DNA of 64,000 nt from Parasutterella secunda (GTDB lineage: Bacteria > Pseudomonadota > Gammaproteobacteria > Burkholderiales > Burkholderiaceae_F), in assembly GCF_016901835.1 (NCBI RefSeq), contig NZ_JACJKX010000004.1:56834-120833 (forward strand), written 5' to 3'. Under the pieces are notes generated by a model. That model did not search any database, was not told the origin of the DNA, and saw nothing but the letters and a program-made list of their open reading frames with translations. Positions 10,520 to 19,129 of the stretch are shown here, in pieces. Position numbers and translations under genes: made by a program. Position 1 is the first letter of the stretch, and each line of letters starts with the position of its first letter.

Positions 10520-12079
10520 ATGTCTACCACGCTGTTAAGTTTAGAAGAATTGGGAGAATTGGAGACCCGATTGAGTCACGTTTTGCCCGAAGGCACGTTG
10601 ATGGATCGGGCCGGTTTCGTAGCAGCCAACTGGATTGATGACCAGTGTGATGCAGCCAGCACAATTGTGATTCTTTGCGGTCACGGCAACAACGGCGGCG
10701 ACGGCTACACGGCCGCTGTCCACCTCAAGAGCCGCGGCCATCATGTTATTTGCGTGGCAATCGGCGGGAAAAAGCCAAAGACCGCTGATGCTCTTCGCGC
10801 CTACAATCACTGGATTGAAAAAGGCGGCGAAGTCATTGATGATCCCTACATGGCACCCAAAGCCGATGTCGTGGTTGATGCCATGTTAGGTGTCGGCATT
10901 ACGAAAGCCATCTCCGGTGACTTTATTGATGCAGCCTTATGGTTTAACGAACGTCAGGCTCTGCACATGGCTCTTGACGTGCCGACCGGCATCGATGCTG
11001 AAAAAGGCAATTGGGTGGGCGGCATCAAAGGGTGTGTGGCTGACATGACGCTTAACCTTATCAGTGCAAAGGCCGGGTGCTTCATGAATGACGGCAAAGA
11101 TGCAAGCGGCATGGTGACGTTATCTGAACTTGATGTCTCCGTTCCCCTTTCCTCATTAAGCCTCATTGATACCGACGATTTCAAGCACATTCTTGAGTTG
11201 CGCAAGTACTACTCTCACAAAGGGACCTACGGTCACTGCGTGGTGATCGGCGGCGACAAAGGCAAGGTCGGTGCAGCACTCTTAGCCGCACGTGCCGCAT
11301 TAAAACTCGGCGCCGGCAGCGTCACGGTTGAACTCATGGCACCTAATGCTCCGCTTTATGATCCGGCGCAACCCGAATTGATGATTACGGACGAACCGGT
11401 TGATTTTTCAAACGCTGACGTGATTGTGATCGGTTGCGGCTTAGGTTTCAGCCAAAAGGCCAAAGAGCGTCTGGTTGCTGCTGTGCGCTCTGATGTTCCT
11501 CTCATTATCGATGCGGACGCGCTCACCATGATCTCTCAAGATCAGTCGCTTGAAGATGAGGTTCTTGCCCGTAAAGCTCACACAGTCATCACGCCTCACC
11601 CGGGTGAAGCCGCTCGTATGTTGCATCGTGATGTCAAGAGCATTCAGGAAGATCGCGTCACGAGTGCTCGTGAGTTGTCCTTACAAACCGGAGCCATTAC
11701 GGTCTTAAAGGGTACCGGCACGGTTGTGACTTTAAGAAGTTCACGCTCGTGGATCAACCCGACGGGCAACGCCTGTCTGGCCACAGCCGGATCCGGTGAC
11801 GTATTAGCCGGCATGATCGGCGCATTCTTTGCTCAAAAGTTTGATATCGTCAGCGCCACGCTCGGCGCCGTATGGTTGCACGGCGAAGCAGTTCGCGCTC
11901 GCAATACCGGCATTGTTGCGATGGATATCTGCGATCGTGCAGCACGCGCTCTGGAAATTCTTCGTTGGGGCGGCAATCCCGATGATCTGGTTGACCCCTA
12001 CGATGAGAGCGAATTTGTGCTCGATGAAGACGGTCCCGGTGAAGCCATTGCCCGCACGATGGGAAGCGAAGAAAATTAA
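10520..12079 (+). CDS. nnr: Bifunctional NAD(P)H-hydrate epimerase / ADP-dependent dehydratase
   Basis: The 519-residue protein joins two repair enzymes. The N-terminal YjeF_N domain (residues about 10-205, with GHGNNGGDGYTAA and DVPTGIDAE) epimerises damaged NAD(P)HX. The C-terminal carbohydrate-kinase-like domain (about 225-490, with TPHPGEAARML and the catalytic Asp in AGSGDVLAG) dehydrates it back to NAD(P)H using ADP. The arrangement equals E. coli NnrE/NnrD (YjeF). The N-terminus is rather short before the first motif. AAGGAG lies about 12 bases before the ATG, slightly far. It is divergent from purL and convergent with ppiD, with two hairpins between. Confidence 0.95.
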   Translation: MSTTLLSLEELGELETRLSHVLPEGTLMDRAGFVAANWIDDQCDAASTIVILCGHGNNGGDGYTAAVHLKSRGHHVICVAIGGKKPKTADALRAYNHWIEKGGEVIDDPYMAPKADVVVDAMLGVGITKAISGDFIDAALWFNERQALHMALDVPTGIDAEKGNWVGGIKGCVADMTLNLISAKAGCFMNDGKDASGMVTLSELDVSVPLSSLSLIDTDDFKHILELRKYYSHKGTYGHCVVIGGDKGKVGAALLAARAALKLGAGSVTVELMAPNAPLYDPAQPELMITDEPVDFSNADVIVIGCGLGFSQKAKERLVAAVRSDVPLIIDADALTMISQDQSLEDEVLARKAHTVITPHPGEAARMLHRDVKSIQEDRVTSARELSLQTGAITVLKGTGTVVTLRSSRSWINPTGNACLATAGSGDVLAGMIGAFFAQKFDIVSATLGAVWLHGEAVRARNTGIVAMDICDRAARALEILRWGGNPDDLVDPYDESEFVLDEDGPGEAIARTMGSEEN

Positions 12080-12101
12080 TTCGCGTTAAACGGTTTCTAA
12101 A

Positions 12102-12131
12102 AAGCCCGAGAAAACTCAATTTCCCGGGCTT
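12102..12131. terminator. Hairpin between nnr and ppiD, first of two
   Basis: AAGCCCG pairs with CGGGCTT and an inner GAAA/TTTC extends the stem. It has A-rich and T-rich flanks, so it could stop transcription from either side of this convergent pair. Confidence 0.7.
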
Positions 12132-12136
12132 AAATT

Positions 12137-12170
12137 TTGCCCCGGTCTGAATGGTTCTCAGCCGGGGCAA
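12137..12170. terminator. Hairpin between nnr and ppiD, second of two
   Basis: TTGCCCCGG pairs perfectly (9 bp) with CCGGGGCAA. It follows the first hairpin at once and lies about 20 bases from the ppiD stop. T-richness on either side is modest, so it probably works together with the first hairpin. Confidence 0.65.
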
Positions 12171-12188
12171 TTCTTCAGCATTTAAAGT

Positions 12189-14090
12189 TTAGTGCTGTTC
12201 TTCTTCGCTCGGTTTGTAACCGGGCTTATATTCATCCTTGAGGATAACGGCACCGAACTTCTGCTCTAAGCCGCTGATAAAAGCGGTTTGTTCAGGGTTA
12301 CTGTAAAGCTGAGCAAGTTCAGCCTTACGCATGGCTAATTGTTCAGGGCTTGCCTCAATTTTCTTCGCAGCCTGCACTTCGATCACAAAGTAAGAGCCCG
12401 AAGCCGTTTGCACACCCGTGAAAACCGGAAGCTTATCGGCTTGCGGACGGAGCGCAGCAGTGACAACCTCATAGGCGTAAGCACCGGGACGTTCGCGAGA
12501 AATCACAGCCTTTTCGCCAAAGGCGCTGCCGGAGGCCTTCTTCTCGGTGAGCTTGGCAATATCGGCCTTACCCTGATCCTGAGCAGCAGCCACCGCCTTT
12601 TGATTCTTTAAGTGATCCAAAATGTCAGCCTTGACCTGATCAAGCGTTTTGACCGCTTCACGATTATGTGTGACCACTCGAGCCGACAAGAGTTGATTGG
12701 TACCCACTTCAATGGCGTTGGAATTGCGTTTATCTTCGAGCACATCAAAGCTATAGAGTGCCTCAACAACATTGGGGTTAATGAGTTGATGCTCAAAGTT
12801 ACGAGTCACGCCCTTCATCGTTTCAATCTTCAGACCGAAGCGTTCTGCAACGGGTTGAAGCGACTCGCTTTGTTCGTAAACCATGTTGGAGAATGTTTCA
12901 GCGTCTTCGGCAAAGGCGCGGATTGCAGCCTGCTGTTGATAAAGCGCTTCAATTTCACCTCGAACATCATTTAAGGGCTTAGCTTGAGCAGCCTTAATGT
13001 CATCGATGCGGATGATGTGGTAGCCGAATTGAGTCTTCACCGGTGCAACAAGATCGCCCTTCTTGCCGGAGAAAACAGCCTTTTCAAATTCCGGAACCAT
13101 CATGCCTTTTTGGAAAAAGCCCAAGTCTCCGCCTTGACGGGCGCTGCCGGGATCGGCGGACTTGGTCTTCGCCAATTCGGCAAACTTGGCGGGTTCAGCC
13201 TGAAGTTGCTTATAGAGCTCGTCGGCTTCTTTCTTAGCTTGAGCATCATCTTTCTTCGCATCCACTGCAATCAGAATGTGGCTGGCACGACGCTGTTCAG
13301 GCGTAGAGAAGCGTTGCAGGTTTTGCTCGTAGAAGGTCTTGATGTCTTCTTCACTGGCTTTAATGTTCTTGTAGCTTTCGGGAGACAACACGACATATTC
13401 AATATCGACGCTTTCAGGCACCGCAAATTGAGCCTTATTTTGATCATAGTAGGCTTGGGCTTCAGCATCGGTCACGGTCACAGTCTTCATAAAGCGATCA
13501 GGCTTAATTTCATAAGTGCGGATCGTGCGCTCTTCGGTGAGAAGATCGTGGATGCGTTGAGCAACGGTGTTGCTGGCAAGCGTCGTTTGAGACACAGAAG
13601 ACAGAAGCATCTGACGGGCGAGATCGCGACGAAGTTCTAAAACGAACTGTTCATCGGACTTACCCATACTGCTCAAAAACTGTTGATACGCTTCAGTAGA
13701 GAACTTACCGTCACGTTGGAAAGCCGGGGCTTGCTTAACGAGGTTGATGGCGTCGGCTTCACCCACATTGACGTATTCAGAGGCAATTTCAAGAGACACG
13801 GCACGGTCACTGATCAAAGCGGCCAGAATCGAAGCTCGCGCTTCAGTCGTATCGAGCATATTGGCTCGGAAGCTCTGTCCCAATTGACGACGCAGATTAT
13901 CCAAATATTGACGTTTGGCATTATCAAAATCCATGGGCGTAATAGAAGTCTCACCCACAGTGGCCAAATCGTTTTCCGAGTCGGACATGCGGTTATAACT
14001 GTAAATACCCGTGACCACGAACGACGGAATGATGAAAATCATGGCGATAAACATCATCCAACGCTTGTGCGTACGAAAAGCCTGAAGCAT
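12189..14090 (-). CDS. ppiD: PpiD-type membrane-anchored periplasmic folding factor
   Basis: From the chosen ATG the protein has 633 residues: a short cytoplasmic N-terminus, one membrane anchor (about residues 12-32), a SurA_N-like chaperone domain, a parvulin domain at about residues 250-350 (RRASHILIAVD ... QGGDLGFFQKG ... FGYHIIRIDD), and a C-terminal SurA_N-like part. PpiD sits at the Sec translocon exit and helps newly exported proteins fold. I took the start at 14090 (MLQAFRTHKRWMM), because AGGA lies 8 bases ahead; a longer frame to 14141 has no ribosome site. The gene is next to lon and the tRNA cluster, the common betaproteobacterial order. Confidence 0.93.
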   Translation of the reverse strand: MLQAFRTHKRWMMFIAMIFIIPSFVVTGIYSYNRMSDSENDLATVGETSITPMDFDNAKRQYLDNLRRQLGQSFRANMLDTTEARASILAALISDRAVSLEIASEYVNVGEADAINLVKQAPAFQRDGKFSTEAYQQFLSSMGKSDEQFVLELRRDLARQMLLSSVSQTTLASNTVAQRIHDLLTEERTIRTYEIKPDRFMKTVTVTDAEAQAYYDQNKAQFAVPESVDIEYVVLSPESYKNIKASEEDIKTFYEQNLQRFSTPEQRRASHILIAVDAKKDDAQAKKEADELYKQLQAEPAKFAELAKTKSADPGSARQGGDLGFFQKGMMVPEFEKAVFSGKKGDLVAPVKTQFGYHIIRIDDIKAAQAKPLNDVRGEIEALYQQQAAIRAFAEDAETFSNMVYEQSESLQPVAERFGLKIETMKGVTRNFEHQLINPNVVEALYSFDVLEDKRNSNAIEVGTNQLLSARVVTHNREAVKTLDQVKADILDHLKNQKAVAAAQDQGKADIAKLTEKKASGSAFGEKAVISRERPGAYAYEVVTAALRPQADKLPVFTGVQTASGSYFVIEVQAAKKIEASPEQLAMRKAELAQLYSNPEQTAFISGLEQKFGAVILKDEYKPGYKPSEEEQH

Positions 14091-14249
14091 TTCTAATTTC
14101 CTAAATAAAACAAAAAATCGGTAAGTGTGGAGAGAGTCCACAAAAATGTGTTTATTCTAGCAATTCAGGGCAAAGCGCGCTGACGAATTCCAGAAAAGTA
14201 CACGAAACTTTACGAAATTGAGCGATTGAGGAAAAAGAAGAGAAGAGGC

Positions 14250-14326
14250 TGGCGGAGTGGACGGGACTCGAACCCGCGACCCTCGGCGTGACAGGCCGAT
14301 ATTCTAACCAACTGAACTACCACTCC
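14250..14326 (-). tRNA. tRNA-Asp (GTC), copy 1
   Basis: A 77-base cloverleaf read on the minus strand starts GGAGTGG and ends CCGCCA, with CCA encoded and anticodon GTC in the loop CTGTCAC. It is the promoter-distal member of a run of four identical copies. Confidence 0.97.
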
Positions 14327-14362
14327 GAACCTGAGAGGCTTGATGCTTTCTTCGATAGCTGT

Positions 14363-14439
14363 TGGCGGAGTGGACGGGACTCGAACCCGCGACCCTCGGC
14401 GTGACAGGCCGATATTCTAACCAACTGAACTACCACTCC
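14363..14439 (-). tRNA. tRNA-Asp (GTC), copy 2
   Basis: Same 77 bases as copy 1, encoded CCA, anticodon GTC. The spacer to copy 1 is 36 bases and unrelated in sequence to the other spacers. Confidence 0.97.
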
Positions 14440-14472
14440 GAAACCGAAGAGGCATCTTTGAACAATCAGAGC

Positions 14473-14549
14473 TGGCGGAGTGGACGGGACTCGAACCCGC
14501 GACCCTCGGCGTGACAGGCCGATATTCTAACCAACTGAACTACCACTCC
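14473..14549 (-). tRNA. tRNA-Asp (GTC), copy 3
   Basis: Same 77 bases as its neighbours, encoded CCA, anticodon GTC. The spacer to copy 2 is 33 bases. Confidence 0.97.
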
Positions 14550-14631
14550 CCTGTTTGGAACGGATTGTTCAAATTATTTGACGACTTGCTTCAGCCGCAA
14601 GAGGCAAGTTTACTCGCTTTTTGAAAAAGCT

Positions 14632-14708
14632 TGGCGGAGTGGACGGGACTCGAACCCGCGACCCTCGGCGTGACAGGCCGATATTCTAACCAACTGAACT
14701 ACCACTCC
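14632..14708 (-). tRNA. tRNA-Asp (GTC), copy 4
   Basis: Same 77 bases again, encoded CCA, anticodon GTC. The spacer to copy 3 is longer (82 bases). It follows tRNA-Val by 26 bases and is first of the four to be transcribed. Confidence 0.97.
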
Positions 14709-14734
14709 GGCAGACTTGCATGCGTCTGAAACTG

Positions 14735-14810
14735 TGGTGGGTGCTAAGAGGTTCGAACTCCTGACCTACGCCTTGTAAGGGCGCCGCTCTACCAGCTGAG
14801 CTAAGCACCC
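14735..14810 (-). tRNA. tRNA-Val (TAC)
   Basis: A 76-base cloverleaf on the minus strand: acceptor GGGTGCT pairs with AGCACCC, discriminator A, encoded CCA, anticodon TAC in the loop CTTACAA. It is first in the tRNA operon, ahead of four tRNA-Asp genes. Confidence 0.97.
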
Positions 14811-14833
14811 ACAGCTATCAAACAGAAGCACGC

Positions 14834-14862
14834 ATATTACACTACAAAACGGCTGAATTCAA
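14834..14862 (-). promoter_or_regulatory. Sigma-70-type promoter of the tRNA-Val/Asp operon
   Basis: On the minus strand TTGAAT (-35) and TAATAT (-10) are 17 bases apart. The -10 lies about 24 bases ahead of tRNA-Val, which leaves a short 5' leader for processing. Confidence 0.65.
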
Positions 14863-14970
14863 GGGTCAGAACAAACTTTTTCGCAAAAAAAGACTCATTG
14901 AGTCCATTCGTACCAAATACTGAACGGCCAATAATGAGGAATCGGAGAATCTGCCGTCCGACACAAAATA

Positions 14971-15001
14971 AAAGAAAGGGGTGAGAACGAACCCACCCCT
15001 T
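14971..15001 (-). terminator. Rho-independent terminator of lon
   Basis: AAGGGGTG pairs with CACCCCTT on the minus strand, followed by a T-rich run (TTTCTTTTATTTT). It begins about 24 bases after the lon stop codon. Confidence 0.82.
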
Positions 15002-15024
15002 ACGGTTAACTAAAAATTAAGCGG

Positions 15025-17481
15025 TTAAGATGCAGCCGATCCGGTTTGATTACCTAAGATTGGCTGAGCGATAACATCGGTCTTCACACCGCTTTCAAGC
15101 GCTTCAAAACGCTTCATCGGATTTTTGACCAATGCAATGGGCAAAATTTCATCAATCCATTTGACAGGAATAATTTCCAAACCGTTTTTCACGTTTTCCG
15201 GAATTTCCTGTAAATCCTTCACGTTGTCTTTCGGGATAAGGACTGTCTTAATGCCTGCTCTCAAGGCTGCAAGCAATTTTTCCTTAAGGCCGCCGATTTC
15301 GAGAATTTCACCGTGAAGCGTAATTTCACCGGTCATTGCCACATCGGGTCTGACGGGAATCTTCGTGAGCGCCGAGACCATTGCGGTCGTAATGGCGCCG
15401 CCCGCACTCGGCCCGTCCTTGGGCGTTGCCCCTTCGGGGAAGTGCAAGTGCCAATCGGTTTTACCGAAGATATCCGGATCGAGTCCTAAGCTGTCAGCGC
15501 GAGCCCGCACCACACTGCGCGCAGCTTCAACGGATTCTTTCATCACATCACCGAGGCTACCCGTACGCTGCACCTGACCTTTACCCGGGAAAACTGCCGC
15601 TTCGATTTGCAGCAGGTCGCCACCGACTTCAGTCCAGGCCAAACCGTTGACTTGGCCGATCTGGGGTTCTTTCTGTGCCAGGCCGATACTGAAGCGTCTT
15701 ACGCCCAGGTAATCGGCAATGTTGGCCGAATTGACCACAACGGTTTCAATGGCCTTCTTCTTTGAACCGCGTTTTTTCGGTTCTGCGCCTTGAGCCATCA
15801 AAGCGTTTTTCACGGTCTTGCGGCAAATCTTACTGATTTCACGTTCCAAACCACGCACCCCTGCTTCACGCGTGTAATAACGAATGATGTCAAGGACCGC
15901 TTCGTCTTCGATCGTGAGCTCCTTGTCTTTGAGCCCGTTTAACTTCATCTGTTTCGGGATCAGGTGGCGCTTGGCGATATTGAGTTTTTCATCTTCGGTA
16001 TAGCCCGAGAGGAAAATCACTTCCATACGATCAAGCAGCGCCTGCGGGATGTTCAGCGAATTGCTCGTTGCCACAAACATCACATCCGACAAATCGTAGT
16101 CGACCTCAACGTAGTGGTCCTGGAAGGTGCTGTTTTGTTCCGGATCGAGCACTTCCAACAGGGCGCTTGCCGGGTCGCCTCGGCTATCCATCCCCATCTT
16201 ATCGACTTCGTCTAATAAAAAGAGCGGGTTGCGTACACCGGCCTTGGTGATGCTCTGGATAATCTTGCCGGGCATTGAACCGATATACGTACGGCGGTGA
16301 CCGCGGATTTCAGCTTCATCTCGCACACCGCCCAAGGCCATACGAACAAACTTACGATTGGTCGCACGGGCAATGGACTGTCCCAAACTTGTTTTACCGA
16401 CACCCGGAGCCCCGACCAGACACAGAATCGGCGCCTTGACCTTATCGACTCGAGATTGAACGGCCAGGTATTCCAGAATACGTTCTTTAACCTTCTCAAG
16501 TCCATAATGATCGGCTTCGAGAATGTCACTGGCTTCCTTAATGTTTTTGCTCACACGGCTCTTCTTTGTCCACGGCAGAGCCAAAAGCGTATCAAGATAA
16601 CCACGAACAACAGTCGCTTCTGCACTCATGGCGGGCATCATGCGAAGTTTCTTCAATTCCCCTTCGCACTTTTCACGAGCCTCATCACTCATACCGCTCT
16701 TGGCGATCTTCTCGGCATACTGATCAATGTCAACCGATTCATCTTCACCGCGGCCGAGTTCCTTTTGAATAGCCTTCATCTGCTCGTTGAGGAAGTATTC
16801 GCGCTGATTGCGGTCCATCTGGCGCTTAACCTGGCGCTGAATCTTTTCTTCAATCTGCACCTTATCGATGAGTTCACTTACTCGAGCCAACACTTTTTCA
16901 ACACGGTGAATCAGATCAGGCTCTTCGAGCAACTCCTGGCGCTGTTGAGCAGAGATATCCAAATAGTTGCAAGCCAAATCGAGCGTTTCCTCGAGCGTAT
17001 TTTTATTTTTCAAAAGACTGATCAGATCTTTGGGCAAAGCGGTATTGACCTGCGTGAAATTATTAAACGCAGTCATCAAAGCTTTCAACCACGCCTCTTC
17101 TTCCAACGGTTGATCAGGACGAACCGTCGGGAAGGGATTAACCATGGCACTGATGTAGGCTTGAGAAAAATCGAGCCATTCAACCTTGACGCGATACAAA
17201 GCATTAATTAACAGCTTGACCGAACCGTCTTGAAGCGTGATGCGTTGCAGCACACGTGCAACAACACCGACATCATACAAATCGCTTTCTTTCGGTTCGT
17301 TCACATCCGGTTTTTTCTGAGTCAAAATCACAATCTGGTCGCTTTCGCCCATCGCTTGAATAGCCGCGAGACTCATTGCACGGCCCGCGTAAACGGGTTG
17401 AATGCATCCCGGGAAAATAACCATGTCACGCAAAGGGAGAACAGGCAACACAGCTTGTTTTTTCGTAGAGTTCTTTGTCAT
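15025..17481 (-). CDS. lon: ATP-dependent protease La (Lon)
   Basis: From the chosen start the protein has 818 residues. It has an N-terminal LAN substrate-recognition domain, a coiled coil, an AAA+ module with Walker A GAPGVGKT (about residues 357-364) and Walker B LFLLDEVDK, and the C-terminal protease domain with the Ser692 (PKDGPSAGG) and Lys735 (GGLKEK) dyad. Lon degrades damaged and regulatory proteins in the cytoplasm. The frame is open to 17505, but the sigma-32 promoter just upstream would place the RNA start near 17508, leaving no leader for those codons, so I favour MTKNSTKK at 17481. The gene belongs to the tig-clpP-clpX-lon proteostasis block, now interrupted by a TnpB element and alaX. 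Confidence 0.97.
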   Translation of the reverse strand: MTKNSTKKQAVLPVLPLRDMVIFPGCIQPVYAGRAMSLAAIQAMGESDQIVILTQKKPDVNEPKESDLYDVGVVARVLQRITLQDGSVKLLINALYRVKVEWLDFSQAYISAMVNPFPTVRPDQPLEEEAWLKALMTAFNNFTQVNTALPKDLISLLKNKNTLEETLDLACNYLDISAQQRQELLEEPDLIHRVEKVLARVSELIDKVQIEEKIQRQVKRQMDRNQREYFLNEQMKAIQKELGRGEDESVDIDQYAEKIAKSGMSDEAREKCEGELKKLRMMPAMSAEATVVRGYLDTLLALPWTKKSRVSKNIKEASDILEADHYGLEKVKERILEYLAVQSRVDKVKAPILCLVGAPGVGKTSLGQSIARATNRKFVRMALGGVRDEAEIRGHRRTYIGSMPGKIIQSITKAGVRNPLFLLDEVDKMGMDSRGDPASALLEVLDPEQNSTFQDHYVEVDYDLSDVMFVATSNSLNIPQALLDRMEVIFLSGYTEDEKLNIAKRHLIPKQMKLNGLKDKELTIEDEAVLDIIRYYTREAGVRGLEREISKICRKTVKNALMAQGAEPKKRGSKKKAIETVVVNSANIADYLGVRRFSIGLAQKEPQIGQVNGLAWTEVGGDLLQIEAAVFPGKGQVQRTGSLGDVMKESVEAARSVVRARADSLGLDPDIFGKTDWHLHFPEGATPKDGPSAGGAITTAMVSALTKIPVRPDVAMTGEITLHGEILEIGGLKEKLLAALRAGIKTVLIPKDNVKDLQEIPENVKNGLEIIPVKWIDEILPIALVKNPMKRFEALESGVKTDVIAQPILGNQTGSAAS

Positions 17482-17515
17482 TGATTTTCTTACCATAGAG
17501 ACCATTACAGGGCGT

Positions 17516-17543
17516 ATATGGGGATAAAAATAGAAATTTCAAC
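17516..17543 (-). promoter_or_regulatory. Heat-shock (sigma-32) promoter of lon
   Basis: On the minus strand GTTGAAA and CCCCATAT are 13 bases apart. This matches the RpoH consensus (CTTGAAA, 13-15 bases, CCCCATNT) at nearly every position. It points into lon, a known heat-shock gene. Confidence 0.85.
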
Positions 17544-17658
17544 CCCAAAAAACCTAATCACATTAATTTGAGTCTAGCCTATCAGCTTTCGTTAGCGTTG
17601 AGACCGCCGGTAGACAAACGGATACAAAAAAAGAAGGTTTATCACCATCGTCGTAAAA

Positions 17659-17706
17659 CCACCCCATTTATGAGGTGGATATAAGACAGCAATCCAAAGG
17701 ATTGCT
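17659..17706 (+). repeat. Left-end hairpins of the tnpB element
   Basis: There are two stem-loops. CCACCCCA with TGAGGTGG has one mismatch and a 4-base loop. AGCAATCC with GGATTGCT is perfect with loop AAA. Subterminal hairpins of this kind are what Y1 transposases recognise in IS605-family elements. Confidence 0.65.
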
Positions 17707-17769
17707 ATAAATCAACAAAGTGCTTTAAATATATTGATTGTTGAGATCTAGTTATGATACGATTCAGTC

Positions 17770-19008
17770 ATGTCATTTGTATCATATCGATTTAGGATCT
17801 ATCCAAACAGCTTGCAGCGTCAATCTATGATTGGCCACTTCGGTTGCACCCGTTGGGTTTTCAATCGTTACCTCTCTGAGGCTGATGATTGTTACAAACA
17901 AACCGGTAAAACCATGAGGTGCAATGATTTCATTGTCCGTTTGGTCAAATTGAAAGAAGAATACCCATGGCTTAAGGATGTCAATTCACAATCGCTTCAA
18001 ATGGCAGCCCGCAATGCTGACCGGGCCTTTGTGAATTTCTTTGAAAAACGAACAAAGCATCCTCGCTTTAAAAGTAAACACAGCAGCAGGCAATCTTTTC
18101 ACTGTCCTCAGAACTGTAAAGTTCTATTCCCGGAAATAGGAACAAAAGGTCATATCGTTTTACCCAAAATCGGACCGATTAAAGCCATCTTACATAGACG
18201 CTTTAACGGTACGATTAAAACCGTTACGGTTGTCAGGGAAGCCTCAGGCAAGTACTACGTCAGTGTTCTGGTTGATGATGCTCAACCCGAAGTTGTACCG
18301 GATACGATTGATTTTGAACGTACGGCAGGCATAGATGCCGGCATTAAAACGGCGTTTACGGTTGTGAGTCAGAGCGGAACGGAAAAAATCGATAATCCGA
18401 CGTTTTTGAAAAAACATTCTGAGCAACTAAAAAAACAGCAAAAGCGATTGGCTCGATGTCTGCGTATCGTCAACGTTAAGGAAAATGAAAAAGGAGAAAA
18501 AGTAAAGGAAGTCACCGTCTCAAAACGCTATGAGAAGGTGAGAAAAGAGTTAGCCCGCACTCATGAGAGAATTCGCCATAGCCGCAAGAACTGGATCGAT
18601 CAAATCACTCATAGATTAGTCAACGATAGTCAAGTGACAACCTATGTGATTGAAGATCTGAATTTAAAAGGGATGGTTAAGAACCATCATCTGGCTCGAG
18701 CGGTATCAGATGTTGGGATCGGCAACTTCTACCGAACGCTTCGATACAAGTTGAAAGCGGTCGGAAAAAACCTGATCGTAGCGGGGCGGTGGTACCCGTC
18801 CAGTAAACGGTGTCCGGAGTGTGGGGCCAAGAAAGAGAGTTTGACATTGAAGGAACGTGACTGGCGCTGTACGCAGTGTGGTCACGAACATGACCGGGAT
18901 GAAGCCGCAGCGCGAAACTTACGTCATTGGGTTAAGCTCTCAGAATCAGACAAACACCGATACGGCCGGAACGGCCGTGCGCTGGAAGAGGAAGCGATTC
19001 CTTTTTGA
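17770..19008 (+). CDS. tnpB: TnpB RNA-guided nuclease (IS605 OrfB family)
   Basis: The 412-residue protein has the full TnpB layout: an N-terminal helix-turn-helix/REC and wedge part (HxRFRIYP-like start, residues 1-180), then a split RuvC nuclease with Asp189 (GIDAGIK), Glu295 (VIEDLNLKGM) and Asp377 (HDRDEAAARN). A zinc finger with Cys348/351 and Cys367/370 sits between the last two. All catalytic and zinc residues are present, so it could be active. The usual Asn after DRDE is Ala here. TnpB proteins use an omega-RNA from the transposon right end to cut DNA at the target motif, which helps keep the element in the genome. It is unrelated to its neighbours lon and alaX. Confidence 0.93.
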   Translation: MSFVSYRFRIYPNSLQRQSMIGHFGCTRWVFNRYLSEADDCYKQTGKTMRCNDFIVRLVKLKEEYPWLKDVNSQSLQMAARNADRAFVNFFEKRTKHPRFKSKHSSRQSFHCPQNCKVLFPEIGTKGHIVLPKIGPIKAILHRRFNGTIKTVTVVREASGKYYVSVLVDDAQPEVVPDTIDFERTAGIDAGIKTAFTVVSQSGTEKIDNPTFLKKHSEQLKKQQKRLARCLRIVNVKENEKGEKVKEVTVSKRYEKVRKELARTHERIRHSRKNWIDQITHRLVNDSQVTTYVIEDLNLKGMVKNHHLARAVSDVGIGNFYRTLRYKLKAVGKNLIVAGRWYPSSKRCPECGAKKESLTLKERDWRCTQCGHEHDRDEAAARNLRHWVKLSESDKHRYGRNGRALEEEAIPF

Positions 19009-19017
19009 AGAGTTCCC

Positions 19018-19111
19018 CCGAGGACAGACCCGTCGGTGCGGGTTCCTCGGCGAGAGGCTTGAACCTGAACGGTTCAAGCGGGTCGCGCGAAGCTCCGCCC
19101 TTTCAGGACGG
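19018..19111 (+). ncRNA. Candidate omega-RNA scaffold at the tnpB right end
   Basis: Directly after the tnpB stop come three stem-loops: CCGAGGA/TCCTCGG with an inner ACCCG/CGGGT (19018-19050), CTTGAACC/GGTTCAAG (19058-19078), and CCGCCCT/AGGACGG (19095-19111). Omega-RNAs span the 3' part of tnpB and the right end, with the guide just outside the element, here over the end of alaX. The structure is seen; the function is inferred from the family. Confidence 0.6.
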
Positions 19112-19129
19112 TGTAGTTCACGCAAAATT

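Larger units (their letters stand above)
17640..19120 (+). mobile_element. IS605-family element carrying only tnpB
   Basis: The element holds one gene, tnpB, and no Y1 transposase tnpA. Subterminal hairpins lie ahead of the gene (17659-17678 and 17688-17706). A chain of strong stem-loops follows it and ends with a hairpin at 19095-19111, typical of IS200/IS605 right ends. Exact ends are not certain; TTTAT at 17638-17642 is a possible left target motif, and the right end should lie within a few bases of 19115-19125. The element sits between lon and the 3' end of alaX. Movement would need a tnpA supplied elsewhere. Confidence 0.7.

Noticed and set aside
14250..14708. Regularly spaced identical repeats, at first sight a CRISPR-like array
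   Set aside because: Each repeat folds as a complete tRNA-Asp with encoded CCA; spacers vary from 33 to 82 bases and no cas genes are near.
16297..17211. 304-codon plus-strand frame opposite lon
   Set aside because: Antisense shadow of the conserved Lon coding sequence; no independent signal.
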